From: Thermaceae bacterium
GTDB taxonomy: Bacteria > Deinococcota > Deinococci > Deinococcales > Thermaceae
Assembly (NCBI GenBank): GCA_015478585.1
Contig: JADMIM010000034.1
Span: 1-33,907 of the forward strand
Length of the DNA: 33,907 bases
Direction: 5' to 3'
In this document: one piece after another, positions 17,195-26,001 of the stretch
How positions within the stretch are numbered: the first letter of the stretch is position 1
How the letters are laid out: each line of letters starts with the position of its first letter
Made by a program: the position numbers and the translations under genes
The notes under the pieces: generated by a model
Told to the model about the DNA's origin: nothing
The model's database searches: none
The model's input: the letters and a program-made list of their open reading frames with translations, nothing else

Positions 17195-17504
17195 ATGAAA
17201 AAGCTAAACTGGCTTAGTGTTGGTATAGGTGCGGTCATAGGTTCATCAGCAATACTTCCAAGTAATGGCCTTCGCGCAGAATTCTAAGTCATCAACTCTT
17301 TTTGCTAGTGTACAACCCCCTTTTCCCGAGGTTCAATGGTTAGATGAAAAGGGTAAAAAGACGGAAGTGACAGGACTAGAAGCCGTCTTACATATTGGTC
17401 AAGTAAAAATGGGCAATGGCGTTTCGTGTTATTTTGTAACTAGCAAGAGTAATGCTATAAGTTTGAAGAGCCTGAATCAGGTAGTGGGACTTGGGTGTAA
17501 ATAA
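17195..17504 (+). pseudogene. Frameshifted small exported protein of unknown function
   Basis: A strong GAAAGGAGG ribosome-binding site (about 17181-17189) points to the ATG at 17195. The frame starts as a signal peptide, MKKLNWLSVGIGAVIGSSA, but hits TAA at 17285. Moving one base forward near 17250 joins it to QYFQVMAFAQNSKSS, which supplies an AFAQ cleavage site and runs to 17504 (ending QVVGLGCK). The second frame has no ribosome-binding site of its own. A single extra base is the simplest explanation; a sequencing error or programmed shift is possible. The mature part is about 75 residues with two cysteines and no family I recognise. Base composition is clearly more AT-rich than its neighbours, suggesting recent transfer. 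Confidence 0.55.
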
Positions 17505-17511
17505 ACTTGGC

Positions 17512-17557
17512 TTCCAATATTGGAAAGCGGGAGGTGAGTTCATCGCTTCCTGTTTTT
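17512..17557 (+). terminator. Candidate terminator after the small exported gene
   Basis: GGAAaGCG (17522-17529) pairs with CGCTTCC (17544-17550), followed by TGTTTTT. It overlaps a 14-bp palindrome TTCCAATATTGGAA at 17512-17525, which could form instead. Confidence 0.45.
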
Positions 17558-17567
17558 CAAGTTGATA

Positions 17568-17597
17568 TTGACACACTCAACCTATTGCTGCTACCCT
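17568..17597 (+). promoter_or_regulatory. Candidate promoter of ffh
   Basis: TTGACA at 17568-17573 and TACCCT at 17592-17597 with 18 bp between them, about 85 bp before the ffh ATG. The -35 box is perfect and the -10 box weak. Confidence 0.4.
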
Positions 17598-17681
17598 AGC
17601 GAGCGGCCTTCAGGAAGTGGGCTAGAAACTGCAAAAAAGATATGAGTGGTTTCTTGGGCCTCCGAACGCTAGACTAAAACT

Positions 17682-18983
17682 ATGTTTGAAACCCTTTCCC
17701 AACGCATCCGCGCCGCCGTAGACAAGCTGCGCGGGCGGGGCCGCATCACCGAGGCCGACCTCAAGGCCACCCTGCGCGAGATTCGCATGAGCCTCTTAGA
17801 GGCTGATGTCAACTTCGAGGTCGCCAAAAGCTTCGTGAATAGCGTCCAGGAGAAGACGCTGGGGGCGCAGGTGCTGGAAAGCCTCACCCCAGCAGAACAA
17901 ATCCTCACCGTGGTCTACGAGGAACTTGTCCAGATGCTGGGTGGCGAATCCAAGCAGCCGGTGCTCAAAAACGAGGGTAACCTGTGGTTCATGGTGGGGC
18001 TCCAGGGCTCGGGCAAGACCACCACTACTGGCAAACTCGCCAACTTCTACAAGTCCAAGGGCCGCCGCCCGCTGCTGGTCGCCGCCGACACCCAGCGCCC
18101 CGCCGCCAGGGATCAGCTCCGCATCCTAGGCGAGAAAATCGGTGTGCCAGTACTGGAAGTTGCCGACGGTGAGCGCCCCGAAACTACCCGGCAGCGCCTC
18201 CAGCAGCACCTGACCTTCGACTACCGTGATTTGGTCATCGTGGATACCGCAGGCCGTCTCCAGATTGATGAGCCTCTGATGGGTGAACTGGCCAAGCTCA
18301 AGCAAGTCATGGGGCCGTCGGAGACTCTGCTCGTCGTAGACTCGATGACTGGTCAGGAAGCCCTTAATGTCTCTAAGACCTTTGACGAGCGCATCGGGGT
18401 CTCTGGGCTCATCCTTACCAAGCTTGACGGCGACGCACGTGGCGGCGCGGCGCTCTCGGCCCGGCACATCACCAACAAACCTATCTTCTTCGCGGGCATC
18501 TCCGAGAAGATCGAGGGACTCGAGCCTTTCTACCCCGACCGGCTGGCCCAGCGCATCCTGGGGATGGGCGACCTGCAAACCCTCTTGGAGAAGGCCAAAG
18601 CTGCCGAACTCGAGGCTCCCGACAAGTCCATCAAGGAAATCACCCTCGAGGATTTGATTACCCAAATGCGGCAAATCCGCAAGATGGGCAGCTTCACCGA
18701 CATTCTGGGGATGATTCCCGGTATGTCGCGGATGTTACCAGCGGGTTTTCAGGTGGACGAGAAGCAGGTCAACCGCATGGAGGCCATCGTGCTCTCCATG
18801 ACCCGCAAAGAGCGACGCGACCCCAAGGTGCTCAACGCCTCGCGTCGCAAGCGTATCGCGGCGGGCTCGGGAACCACAGTGCAGGAGGTCAACCGGCTCA
18901 TCAAGACCTTCGAGGACACCAAGGGCATGATGCGCACCATGCAGAAGCAGCAGGGCAAGAGCCGGGGCATGTTTAGAAGATAG
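17682..18983 (+). CDS. ffh: Signal recognition particle protein Ffh (SRP54)
   Basis: 433 residues, normal length. Ffh binds the SRP RNA and the signal sequences of nascent membrane and exported proteins and delivers ribosomes to FtsY. The N domain is residues 1-90. The GTPase domain has the P-loop [15 protein letters not shown] (106-120), DTAGRLQ, and [10 protein letters not shown]. The methionine-rich M domain follows ([17 protein letters not shown]), with the SRP-RNA-binding [20 protein letters not shown] and a Met/Gln/Lys tail. It heads the cluster with rpsP, khpA, rimM, trmD and rplS. Confidence 0.98.
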   Translation: MFETLSQRIRAAVDKLRGRGRITEADLKATLREIRMSLLEADVNFEVAKSFVNSVQEKTLGAQVLESLTPAEQILTVVYEELVQMLGGESKQPVLKNEGNLWFMVGLQGSGKTTTTGKLANFYKSKGRRPLLVAADTQRPAARDQLRILGEKIGVPVLEVADGERPETTRQRLQQHLTFDYRDLVIVDTAGRLQIDEPLMGELAKLKQVMGPSETLLVVDSMTGQEALNVSKTFDERIGVSGLILTKLDGDARGGAALSARHITNKPIFFAGISEKIEGLEPFYPDRLAQRILGMGDLQTLLEKAKAAELEAPDKSIKEITLEDLITQMRQIRKMGSFTDILGMIPGMSRMLPAGFQVDEKQVNRMEAIVLSMTRKERRDPKVLNASRRKRIAAGSGTTVQEVNRLIKTFEDTKGMMRTMQKQQGKSRGMFRR

Positions 18984-19053
18984 GTCTCATGTCTCGAGTC
19001 ACACGTCTCAAGCCGGTTTTTGACCCGCGACATGAGACCTGCGACTTGTGACT
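18982..19053. repeat. Nested inverted repeats between ffh and rpsP
   Basis: AGGTCTCATGTC (18982-18993, starting inside the ffh stop codon) is the exact reverse complement of 19029-19040. A second pair, AGTCACA (18997-19003) and TGTGACT (19047-19053), is offset outward on the right. The words GTCTC, GTCAC and GACTTG recur throughout. There is no T-run, so it looks like a structured repeat rather than a simple terminator. Confidence 0.6.
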
Positions 19054-19111
19054 TGCAAATGCGGAACAAAGGACAAAACCGCTGTAGACAGAAGAACAAA
19101 GGAGACATACC

Positions 19112-19375
19112 ATGACTAAGATTCGTTTATCCCGCTTCGGCTCCAAAGCCAACCCGCACTACCGCATTGTGGTAGTGGACAGCCGCGCTAAGCGCGATGG
19201 CGGCTACATCGAGCGGGTGGGTTACTACGACCCCCGCAAGACCACCAAAGACTGGCTCAAACTCGACAACGAGCGTGTCCAATACTGGCTTGGGGTGGGG
19301 GCACAGCCCACCGATACCGTACGGAAGCTGATTAAGCAAGCTGCACCGGCTGCTCCAGCCACTGCGGGCGCGTAA
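19112..19375 (+). CDS. rpsP: 30S ribosomal protein S16
   Basis: 87 residues, usual length. The ATG at 19112 follows AAAGGAGA. The sequence opens [20 protein letters not shown] and continues [20 protein letters not shown], the invariant S16 pattern. The tail ends in an Ala/Pro-rich stretch. S16 is an early assembly protein of the 30S subunit. It is followed by a strong terminator and then by an oppositely oriented gene, so transcription from ffh probably stops here in this organism. Confidence 0.98.
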   Translation: MTKIRLSRFGSKANPHYRIVVVDSRAKRDGGYIERVGYYDPRKTTKDWLKLDNERVQYWLGVGAQPTDTVRKLIKQAAPAAPATAGA

Positions 19376-19391
19376 AAGCCCCTCACCCCGG

Positions 19392-19420
19392 CCCCTCTCC
19401 CAAAAGGAGAGGGGTTTTTA
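19392..19420 (+). terminator. Rho-independent terminator after rpsP
   Basis: CCCCTCTCC (19392-19400), loop CAAAA, GGAGAGGGG (19406-19414), then TTTTTA. A perfect 9-bp stem with a T-run. Confidence 0.85.
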
Positions 19421-19428
19421 TTGCCGTC

Positions 19429-19541
19429 GTAGGGGCGAATCTCGTATTCGCCCGGAATCCCCGCAGGCCAACGAACCACGTCTTGGAGAGTACAAAATAG
19501 CTGGTCAGAGATTGAGGGCAACCACAAGGGATTGCCCCTAC
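19429..19541. repeat. MITE-like element with terminal inverted repeats
   Basis: The 113-bp segment begins GTAGGGGCGAAT and ends ATTGCCCCTAC, which are near-complementary. An internal arm pairs GGGCGAAT with ATTCGCCC just after the left end, and the right end contains GGGCAACCACAAGGGATTGCCC. Elements of this kind (GTAGGGGCRA...) are scattered in many bacterial genomes. No gene is seen in the 191 bp between rpsP and the HEAT gene. Confidence 0.6.
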
Positions 19542-19566
19542 AAAAGCCAACGTCTATTGGCGGGTG

Positions 19567-20532
19567 TTAGAGCAGTGCGAGCAGCTCGTCCCGCAAGACT
19601 CGGCTCTTGTTGTTTTTGATGGCTTTCCTGGCCCGTTCACGGATACTGGAGTCTTGCAGTTTGGGGGCAAGTGCCGCTAGGGCCTCGAGTGCATTTCCCC
19701 TTTCCCCAACAAGCAAACCGAGCAGAAATTCAGTGGCTTCCAAAGTCGGAGAACTCGCAAAAGCCGCAATGATGGCTTTGCGGGCTCGAGCTTCGATGAA
19801 CTTATTCCATGACTGAATGGCGGCTCGTGTGGCTTCGGGAATGTTCGCGGCGGCAAGGGCGCAGATGGCCTCGAGGCTGACCGCGTTTGGGGGCTCGAGC
19901 AGTTCCTGGACGAACGGCACGGCATCTTTGCCGGTCAGATGCAGCAGCCCATCCAGGCAAACGCCGATCACGCGAGGCTCCGAATCTCCGACCAGGACGC
20001 GCAGTTTGAGCAGAGGGGCGGCTTGGGGATAGCCGAACCCAGCTATAGCCTGCGCCGCAGCCGCCCGCACGTTCCAGGCGGGGTCGGCGAGCAGTCTGAC
20101 AAACACGTCTACGGCCCGCTCATAAGAGATTCCAGCACAGCCGGACAGGGCCAGCGCGGATTTGGCCCGGAGTGCCGGGGCACTGTCTTCCTGCCCACCC
20201 CAAACCGGCTCCGGCTGCACCGTGCGGCAGCCCGAGACGTACACGTCGGCATCGGGCCAGCCAAGGCTTTGCAGGCTGTTGATGAGCGCTAGCTTGCCCC
20301 AGCACTGGGGGTCTAGGTCGGAGCCGCCCGCTTTCAGCCGCTCGAAGGCCGCGACGAGCGCCTTCTGAATCTCGAAAAGTCCCCATTCCAGAGCAAGCTC
20401 GGCGACTCGAGCGATCACCGGGCCGTCCTCTTTGGCAAGGAGGGTCTCGAGCTTCTTCGCCGCCTCGGGCGTGGGTTCTCCCTTGCGGAGTTGGGTGACC
20501 TGGGCTAGTTTTTGCTCGAGGCGCTTTGCCAC
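19567..20532 (-). CDS. HEAT-repeat (alpha-solenoid) protein
   Basis: 321 residues. After a basic N-terminus (MAKRLEQKLAQVTQLRKG), helical hairpins of about 30-35 residues repeat. The clearest is ERAVDVFVRLLADPAWNVRAAA followed by QAIAGFGYPQAAPLLKLRVL, with others around EPRVIGVCLDGLLHLTG and ATRAAIQSWNKFIEARARKA. There are no catalytic motifs. Proteins of this kind are scaffolds or protein-binding modules. It has no signal peptide and is cytoplasmic. It sits on the opposite strand inside the translation cluster, between rpsP and khpA, so it probably arrived by insertion and likely has its own promoter. Function is unknown. Confidence 0.85.
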   Translation of the reverse strand: MAKRLEQKLAQVTQLRKGEPTPEAAKKLETLLAKEDGPVIARVAELALEWGLFEIQKALVAAFERLKAGGSDLDPQCWGKLALINSLQSLGWPDADVYVSGCRTVQPEPVWGGQEDSAPALRAKSALALSGCAGISYERAVDVFVRLLADPAWNVRAAAAQAIAGFGYPQAAPLLKLRVLVGDSEPRVIGVCLDGLLHLTGKDAVPFVQELLEPPNAVSLEAICALAAANIPEATRAAIQSWNKFIEARARKAIIAAFASSPTLEATEFLLGLLVGERGNALEALAALAPKLQDSSIRERARKAIKNNKSRVLRDELLALL

Positions 20533-20605
20533 TTCACTAAAAACATATCAGAATGTGCTTGTTCTGGTAAATAAACGAGCGGTTTGCGGCTATTAGCTAT
20601 TCGGC

Positions 20606-20613
20606 TATAAGCT
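20606..20613 (+). promoter_or_regulatory. Candidate near-leaderless -10 box of khpA
   Basis: TATAAGCT precedes the khpA ATG by seven bases in a tract of GCTAT repeats, with no Shine-Dalgarno sequence. The HEAT gene is divergent from here, so the 88-bp gap should hold promoters for both. Confidence 0.35.
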
Positions 20614-20620
20614 GTCAGCT

Positions 20621-20839
20621 ATGAAAGACCTCGTGGAATACCTCGCCAAAGCCGTAGTGGATCACCCCCAGAGCATCCGCGTGGACGAGCGCCGGGGCCG
20701 CGAAGGCATGGTCTACTACGTGGAAACCCACCCCGAGGACAAGGGCCGCATCATCGGGCGGCAGGGGCGGGTCATCGAGAGCATCCGCACGGTGGTGCGC
20801 TCGTATGCTAAGGGGCGCGTCAGCGTCGAGGTTCGGTGA
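20621..20839 (+). CDS. khpA: KH-domain RNA-binding protein KhpA (YlqC family)
   Basis: 72 residues, a single KH domain. The sequence begins MKDLVEYLAKAVVDHP and carries the GxxG loop in GRIIGRQGRVIESIRTVVR near residues 42-60, which contacts RNA. KhpA-type proteins bind small and messenger RNAs, often with KhpB, and the gene is normally found beside rpsP and rimM, as here. rimM follows 39 bp later. Confidence 0.93.
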   Translation: MKDLVEYLAKAVVDHPQSIRVDERRGREGMVYYVETHPEDKGRIIGRQGRVIESIRTVVRSYAKGRVSVEVR

Positions 20840-20878
20840 TTTTTCAAGGGACGCACGGTGGTGCGTCCGCAGGTCGAG

Positions 20879-21385
20879 ATGGCAAAAGATACTTCTAAAC
20901 GGGTAGAAATCGGGCGGCTGGGCAAGCCGTACGGCTTGGAGGGCGACCTCAAGTTTCGCGGTGAGCCGGTTATCGAGGAATTGGAGAAGGTTTACCTCGA
21001 GGGCCTCGGCTACCGCCTGCTCGAGGAAATCTACTCCCTCAACAACGAGACCGTAATCCACCTTTCCGGGGTAGACAGCCGCGACGAGGCCGAGCGGGTC
21101 TCCACGCTGCGGGTCTATGCCGATGAGTCCGAGCTGCCGGAGCTCGAAGCAGGGGCGCACTACTACTTCCAGCTCATCGGCAAGCCGGTTTTCGTGGATG
21201 GCAAGCCCTTTGGCGAAGTTGCCGATATCGAGGATGCCGGGGCGCAGGACTTGCTGGTAATTCGCCAGAGCGGAACCTCGCTGCGGGCACAGAACAAGAC
21301 CCATTTGGTGCCCCTGCAAGCGCCGTATGTAAGGCTCGAGGCGAGCGGCATCTACATCGAGCCGATTCCGGGGCTACTCGATTGA
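20879..21385 (+). CDS. rimM: Ribosome maturation factor RimM
   Basis: 168 residues from the ATG at 20879; a GTG frame to 20858 is possible but adds only VRPQVE. RimM helps assemble the 30S head and binds S19. The N-terminal beta-barrel starts RVEIGRLGKPYGLEGDLKF, and the PRC-barrel half carries AGAHYYFQLIGKPVF and the C-terminal LVPLQAPYVRLE with GIYIEPIPGLLD. It is in the family's usual place between khpA and trmD. Confidence 0.95.
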   Translation: MAKDTSKRVEIGRLGKPYGLEGDLKFRGEPVIEELEKVYLEGLGYRLLEEIYSLNNETVIHLSGVDSRDEAERVSTLRVYADESELPELEAGAHYYFQLIGKPVFVDGKPFGEVADIEDAGAQDLLVIRQSGTSLRAQNKTHLVPLQAPYVRLEASGIYIEPIPGLLD

Positions 21386-21407
21386 GGTAAAAAGTAGAAA
21401 AAGTAAA

Positions 21408-21462
21408 AAGGTCAAAAGTGAAGACCTAGCTTTTACTTTTCACCTTTTACCCTTTTGACCTT
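21408..21462. repeat. Inverted, purine-tract repeat between rimM and trmD
   Basis: AAGGTCAAAAG (21408-21418) is the exact reverse complement of 21452-21462. The whole 21388-21470 gap is built from variants of AAAAGTAAAAGGT on one side and their complements on the other, so the transcript can form a long imperfect hairpin just before trmD. Confidence 0.65.
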
Positions 21463-21474
21463 CTCACCTTGTTT

Positions 21475-22185
21475 ATGAAATACTCCATCCTCACCCTGTT
21501 CCCCGAATTGGTGCGCCCCTGGACGCAGGAATCCATCCTCGAGAAAGTCATTGCCAAAGGGCTAATTAAGGTGGACGTGCACGACATTCGGGGCAGTACC
21601 ACCGACAAGCACAAAACCGCCGACGACACCCCCTACGGCGGCGGTGCGGGCATGGTGATGCGGGTGGACGTGACTGTGAAGGCCATCGAGGCTGCGGGGC
21701 TTGCCGACGAGGTGATTTTGCTGTCCCCGGCGGGGGAGAGGTTCACTCAAAAAATAGCTGAAGACTTAGCGACCAAGGAACATATCGTTTTGGTTTGTGG
21801 GCGCTACGAGGGGATTGATGCCAGGGCCGAGGAGTTCGTGACCAGAGAGATCTCCATCGGGGACTACGTACTGATGGGCGGAGAGTTGGGGGCACTGGTA
21901 ATTTTAGAGGCCACTTCTCGTCTGATTCCCGGAGTCATCAAGGAAGCTGAGAGCCACCAGCAGGATTCGTTCTCGACGGGCTTGCTGGACTACCCGCACT
22001 ACACCCGCCCGGCGGAGTTCCGGGGTTTGGGTGTGCCCGAAATTCTGGTTTCCGGCCACCACGCCAAGATCGCCGAGTGGCGGCGCAAACAAGCCCTGAA
22101 GCGTACCAAACAGCGCCGCCCGGACTTGCTCGAACAGGCCGAACTCACGGCTGAAGATTTGCTGTGGCTCGAGGAGTTGGATTAA
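21475..22185 (+). CDS. trmD: tRNA (guanine-37-N1)-methyltransferase TrmD
   Basis: 236 residues from ATG 21475 (MKYSILTLFPELV); the frame to 21469 adds only two residues. TrmD methylates G37 next to the anticodon and prevents frameshifting. The trefoil-knot SAM site is visible: TPYGGGAGMVMR, LVCGRYEGIDAR, EISIGDYVLMGGELGA and LIPGVIKEAESHQQDSF. The C-terminal domain carries RRPDLLEQ. It follows rimM across an inverted repeat and is followed by the rplS promoter and leader. Confidence 0.97.
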   Translation: MKYSILTLFPELVRPWTQESILEKVIAKGLIKVDVHDIRGSTTDKHKTADDTPYGGGAGMVMRVDVTVKAIEAAGLADEVILLSPAGERFTQKIAEDLATKEHIVLVCGRYEGIDARAEEFVTREISIGDYVLMGGELGALVILEATSRLIPGVIKEAESHQQDSFSTGLLDYPHYTRPAEFRGLGVPEILVSGHHAKIAEWRRKQALKRTKQRRPDLLEQAELTAEDLLWLEELD

Positions 22186-22227
22186 AGCTTCTTTGCTCGA
22201 GGCTCTGGCAGTCAGCGGTCACGGCGT

Positions 22228-22257
22228 TTGACGTTCTCCCTTCGACTCTGGTACACT
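22228..22257 (+). promoter_or_regulatory. Promoter upstream of rplS
   Basis: TTGACG (22228-22233) and TACACT (22252-22257) with an 18-bp spacer, well placed for an independent rplS transcript with a leader of about 188 nt. Confidence 0.6.
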
Positions 22258-22263
22258 CTTTTC

Positions 22264-22451
22264 TTGCTGACGCGAGTACCGGCTCCTGGCGGACATTGGC
22301 CGAAGGTGGCCCATGCTCGGCAAAAGCCGGGGCGCGTATGCGCCTTCAATAAACCCGATGTGTCTGCCGCGCGGACACGCTCGAGGGCAAATATCCATGA
22401 ACCCACCCGTAGCGGTGCAAAAGCGGTTCCGCTGGAAACAGGAGTCAGACC
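22264..22451 (+). promoter_or_regulatory. Long structured leader of rplS
   Basis: The untranslated leader can form several hairpins: GGCGCGTATGCGCC, GTGTC...GACAC, and AGCGGTTCCGCT just before the ATG. L19 genes in other phyla carry autoregulatory leaders, so this may be a ribosomal-protein leader, but no known consensus was matched here. Confidence 0.4.
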
Positions 22452-22940
<489 letters not shown>

Positions 22941-22964
22941 TAGCTCCCCCTATGTTGGTCTGCG

Positions 22965-23002
22965 GAGCCCCTCTCCTACGTAGGAGAGGGGCTCAACCTT
23001 TT
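22965..23002 (+). terminator. Terminator after rplS (30-bp perfect palindrome)
   Basis: GAGCCCCTCTCCTAC (22965-22979) and its exact reverse complement (22980-22994) meet with no spacer, followed by CAACCTTTTT. It belongs to the CCCTCTCC/GGAGAGGG family seen elsewhere in the window. Confidence 0.85.
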
Positions 23003-23057
23003 TCCCTGGAAGGGCATTTGGGGAACCATCACCCTTTCGTGGAGTCGCCGGGTGAGA

Positions 23058-23063
23058 TACACT
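23058..23063 (+). promoter_or_regulatory. Candidate leaderless -10 box of the M16C peptidase gene
   Basis: TACACT seven bases before the ATG at 23071, with no ribosome-binding site between. Confidence 0.45.
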
Positions 23064-23070
23064 CGAGGGC

Positions 23071-26001
23071 ATGGCTGTTCTAGAGAAAAATGCTCAAATT
23101 GGCAACTACCGAGTTCAGCGAATTGAGTCGCTGCCCCATCTGAGCGGTACTTATTACGAGCTGCTGCACGAACCTACCGGAGCGCAGCACATTCATATCG
23201 CCTGCCCCGACGATGACAACGCTTTTTCGGTGGCTTTTCCTACCGTACCCCGCGACTCCACCGGCATCGCCCACATCCTCGAGCACGTGGTGTTGGCGGG
23301 GTCGGAGCGCTATCCGGTGCGCGACCCTTTCTTTGCCATGGGGCCGCGTTCGCTCTCGACCTTCATGAACGCCATGACCTGGCCGGATCGTACGGTTTAT
23401 CCGTTTGCCACACGAATTGAGAAGGACTACTACAACCTGCTCGAGGTCTACCTCGATGCCTGTTTTTTCCCGACCATCTCCTACGACTCCTTCCGGCAGG
23501 AGGGCTGGCGCTACCAGTTTGCTCAGCTCGACGACCCCACTACCCCTTTAAAGTACGAGGGCGTGGTGTTCAACGAGATGAAAGGCAGTATGTCCTCGCC
23601 GGCCTCGGTGATGTACCGCGAAATTGGCAAGGCCATTTTCCCCGACCTGACCTACGCCAACAACTCCGGCGGCGACCCCCGCTACATCCCCGACCTGACC
23701 TGGGAAGCCCTCCAGGCTTTTCACGCCCGTCATTACCACCCCTCCAATGCCTACTTTTACACCTACGGCAACTTGCCCTTGGAGAAAACCCTCGAGCTCA
23801 TCGAGGGCCGGGTGCTCGCGCGTTTTAGCCAGATTGACCCCCACACCAACATCCCCAACCAGCCACGCTTTGCTCAGCCGGTCTATCACCAGGCGGTCTA
23901 TCCCATCGCCCCGGCGGAAAGCCCCCATAAAAAAGCTCAGGTGCTGCTGGGTTGGATGACCACCTTCGTGGGCAATACCGTAGAAATGCTGGGCCTGGCA
24001 GTGCTCGAGCGGGTTTTGCTGGCCAATGCGGCCTCGCCTTTGCGCAAGGCCCTGATCGAAAGCAAGCTAGGCGAGGCCCTGGCCGATGGCACCGGCTTCG
24101 AGGGCGATTTCCGCGAGGCGGTATTTGCGGCGGGCTTGAAGGGTGTGAACCCCGAAGATGCTCCAGCCATCGAGAAAATTGTGCTGGACACGCTCAGACA
24201 ACAGGCCCAAGCGGGCATAGACAAGGGCAGTGTAGATGCGGCAATTCACCGCATGGAACTCGAGTCGCGCGAGGTCTCTAACGCCGGGATGCCCTATGCC
24301 CTGAAGGTGTTTTTCCAACTCGCCATGCCGTACTTGAACCAGGGCGACCCCTACTTGGCGCTGCAATTCGACTCAGCCCTCAAAGCCCTCCAGGCCCAGC
24401 GCGAGCAGGGGCCATTCCTGGAAAACCTGATCCGCAAATATTTCCTCGACAACCCACACCGCGCCACCATCATCTTGAAGCCCGACCCCAGCATGACCGA
24501 GCGGCTCGAGGCCGAGGAACGGGCCAAGCTCGAGCAAACCCGTCAGGCCCTGTCGGATGCTCAGGTACGGGAGATTATCAAGGAGGCTGGCGCGCTCAAA
24601 ACCCGCCAGGAAACCCCTGAAGACCTCTCCTCGCTGCCGACCCTCGAGCTTTCCGATATCCCCATGAGCCTGGAAGATGTGGCCCACCTGGTCAAGCAGG
24701 TCGCCGGGGCCAAGGTCGGACTGTTTCCTCAACCTACCAACGGCATAAGCTACCTGGATATTCAGTTTGATGCCTCTGGTTTGCCTGACAGGCTCAAGGA
24801 TTTGTTGCCCCTGTTCGCCTTTAGCGTCAGCAAAATGGGGGCTGGAGCAAGCGATTACTTGGCTATGGCGGCCCGCATCGAGGCCCATACTGGCGGGGTT
24901 GGAGCAGCCGTGGGGCTGCGCACCCTGCCCGACGACACGGTTCAGTTCAAGCAGAGCTTTATGCTTTCGGGCAAGGCTCTCTACCGCAACCACAGAGAGT
25001 TTTTTGCCATCCTGCACGACTTGCTCACCGACCTGCGCTGGGATGCCTCGCACCTCAAAAACCTGCTGGGCCAGCTCAAGGCGGGTTTTGAGGCCAGGGT
25101 GGTGCAGTCGGGCCATGTTTTTGCCTGGTATCTGGCCGAGGCCCAGTTTGGCGGTAAGTTTAGCCTGCAACAGCGCTGGGATGGGCTGGGGCAGTTCGCC
25201 ACCCTCAAGCGGCTGACCGCCCTCGACGAAGCTGGCATTGGCGCTTTGGTCGAAGACCTAGAGGCCATTCGGCATTACCTGTTCCGCAACCAGAGTCTGA
25301 ATATCTGCCTGACCAGCCAGGAAGGGCAGCTAGACGACCTCGAGTCCCACCTGCAGGACTTGCTTTCTGCTATGCCCGATTTTCCCGTTCAGGACGAGGC
25401 CACCGTGCTACCTGCGGTTGATCTACATCCGCAAGCCCGCACCACTGCCGTGCCGGTGGCCTACGATGCCAAGGTATGGCGTACTGTTGCCTACGACCAT
25501 CCCGATGCCCCGGCCTTGATGGTGCTGGCCCAACTGCTGCGCTCAGAATATCTACACAAAGAAATCCGCGAGAAGGGTGGGGCCTATGGCGGCTTTGCTG
25601 TGACCCGCCCCGAGAACGGCAGCTTCGCCATGCTCTCCTACCGCGACCCTCACGTGGTGCGTACCTTCAAGGTATATGATGGTATCTTCAAGTTCTTAGC
25701 GAGCCCCCTTGAAGCGGAAAAGCTCAAAGAAGCCATTCTGGGAGCAGCGGGGGACATAGACCCTTTGCTCTCACCCGACAACAAGGGTCGTCAGCGTTTT
25801 TTCAGCGACCTGTCGGGCTATACTTTGGACAAAAAAATACGCTTCAAGGAGCGGATGCTAAAGGTTACGCTGGAAGACCTGCGCCGGGTAGCCGAGCAAT
25901 ACCTCGAGGGTGAGGCTGCCTTGGCGGTGGTCACGGGCGAAGAGAAAATCAAGGAAGCCAATGCCGAGATGGGCGAAATCTTCCAGGTAGCAGCTATTTG
26001 A
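23071..26001 (+). CDS. Insulinase-like metallopeptidase, M16C (presequence protease type)
   Basis: 976 residues, normal for M16C enzymes, which enclose and degrade unfolded peptides in a two-half chamber. The inverted zinc motif HxxEH is HILEH at 68-72, with the third ligand in YEGVVFNEMKGSMS (E169). A peptidase M16C-associated region lies in the middle (around 480-700). The second half carries the substrate-positioning motif EIREKGGAYGGFA, where the family has RxxxGAYG. No signal peptide, so cytoplasmic. It starts from its own probable leaderless promoter. Confidence 0.95.
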   Translation: MAVLEKNAQIGNYRVQRIESLPHLSGTYYELLHEPTGAQHIHIACPDDDNAFSVAFPTVPRDSTGIAHILEHVVLAGSERYPVRDPFFAMGPRSLSTFMNAMTWPDRTVYPFATRIEKDYYNLLEVYLDACFFPTISYDSFRQEGWRYQFAQLDDPTTPLKYEGVVFNEMKGSMSSPASVMYREIGKAIFPDLTYANNSGGDPRYIPDLTWEALQAFHARHYHPSNAYFYTYGNLPLEKTLELIEGRVLARFSQIDPHTNIPNQPRFAQPVYHQAVYPIAPAESPHKKAQVLLGWMTTFVGNTVEMLGLAVLERVLLANAASPLRKALIESKLGEALADGTGFEGDFREAVFAAGLKGVNPEDAPAIEKIVLDTLRQQAQAGIDKGSVDAAIHRMELESREVSNAGMPYALKVFFQLAMPYLNQGDPYLALQFDSALKALQAQREQGPFLENLIRKYFLDNPHRATIILKPDPSMTERLEAEERAKLEQTRQALSDAQVREIIKEAGALKTRQETPEDLSSLPTLELSDIPMSLEDVAHLVKQVAGAKVGLFPQPTNGISYLDIQFDASGLPDRLKDLLPLFAFSVSKMGAGASDYLAMAARIEAHTGGVGAAVGLRTLPDDTVQFKQSFMLSGKALYRNHREFFAILHDLLTDLRWDASHLKNLLGQLKAGFEARVVQSGHVFAWYLAEAQFGGKFSLQQRWDGLGQFATLKRLTALDEAGIGALVEDLEAIRHYLFRNQSLNICLTSQEGQLDDLESHLQDLLSAMPDFPVQDEATVLPAVDLHPQARTTAVPVAYDAKVWRTVAYDHPDAPALMVLAQLLRSEYLHKEIREKGGAYGGFAVTRPENGSFAMLSYRDPHVVRTFKVYDGIFKFLASPLEAEKLKEAILGAAGDIDPLLSPDNKGRQRFFSDLSGYTLDKKIRFKERMLKVTLEDLRRVAEQYLEGEAALAVVTGEEKIKEANAEMGEIFQVAAI

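Noticed and set aside
20615-21319. 234-codon minus-strand frame over khpA and rimM
   Set aside because: Antisense shadow; the plus-strand frames carry conserved KH and RimM motifs.
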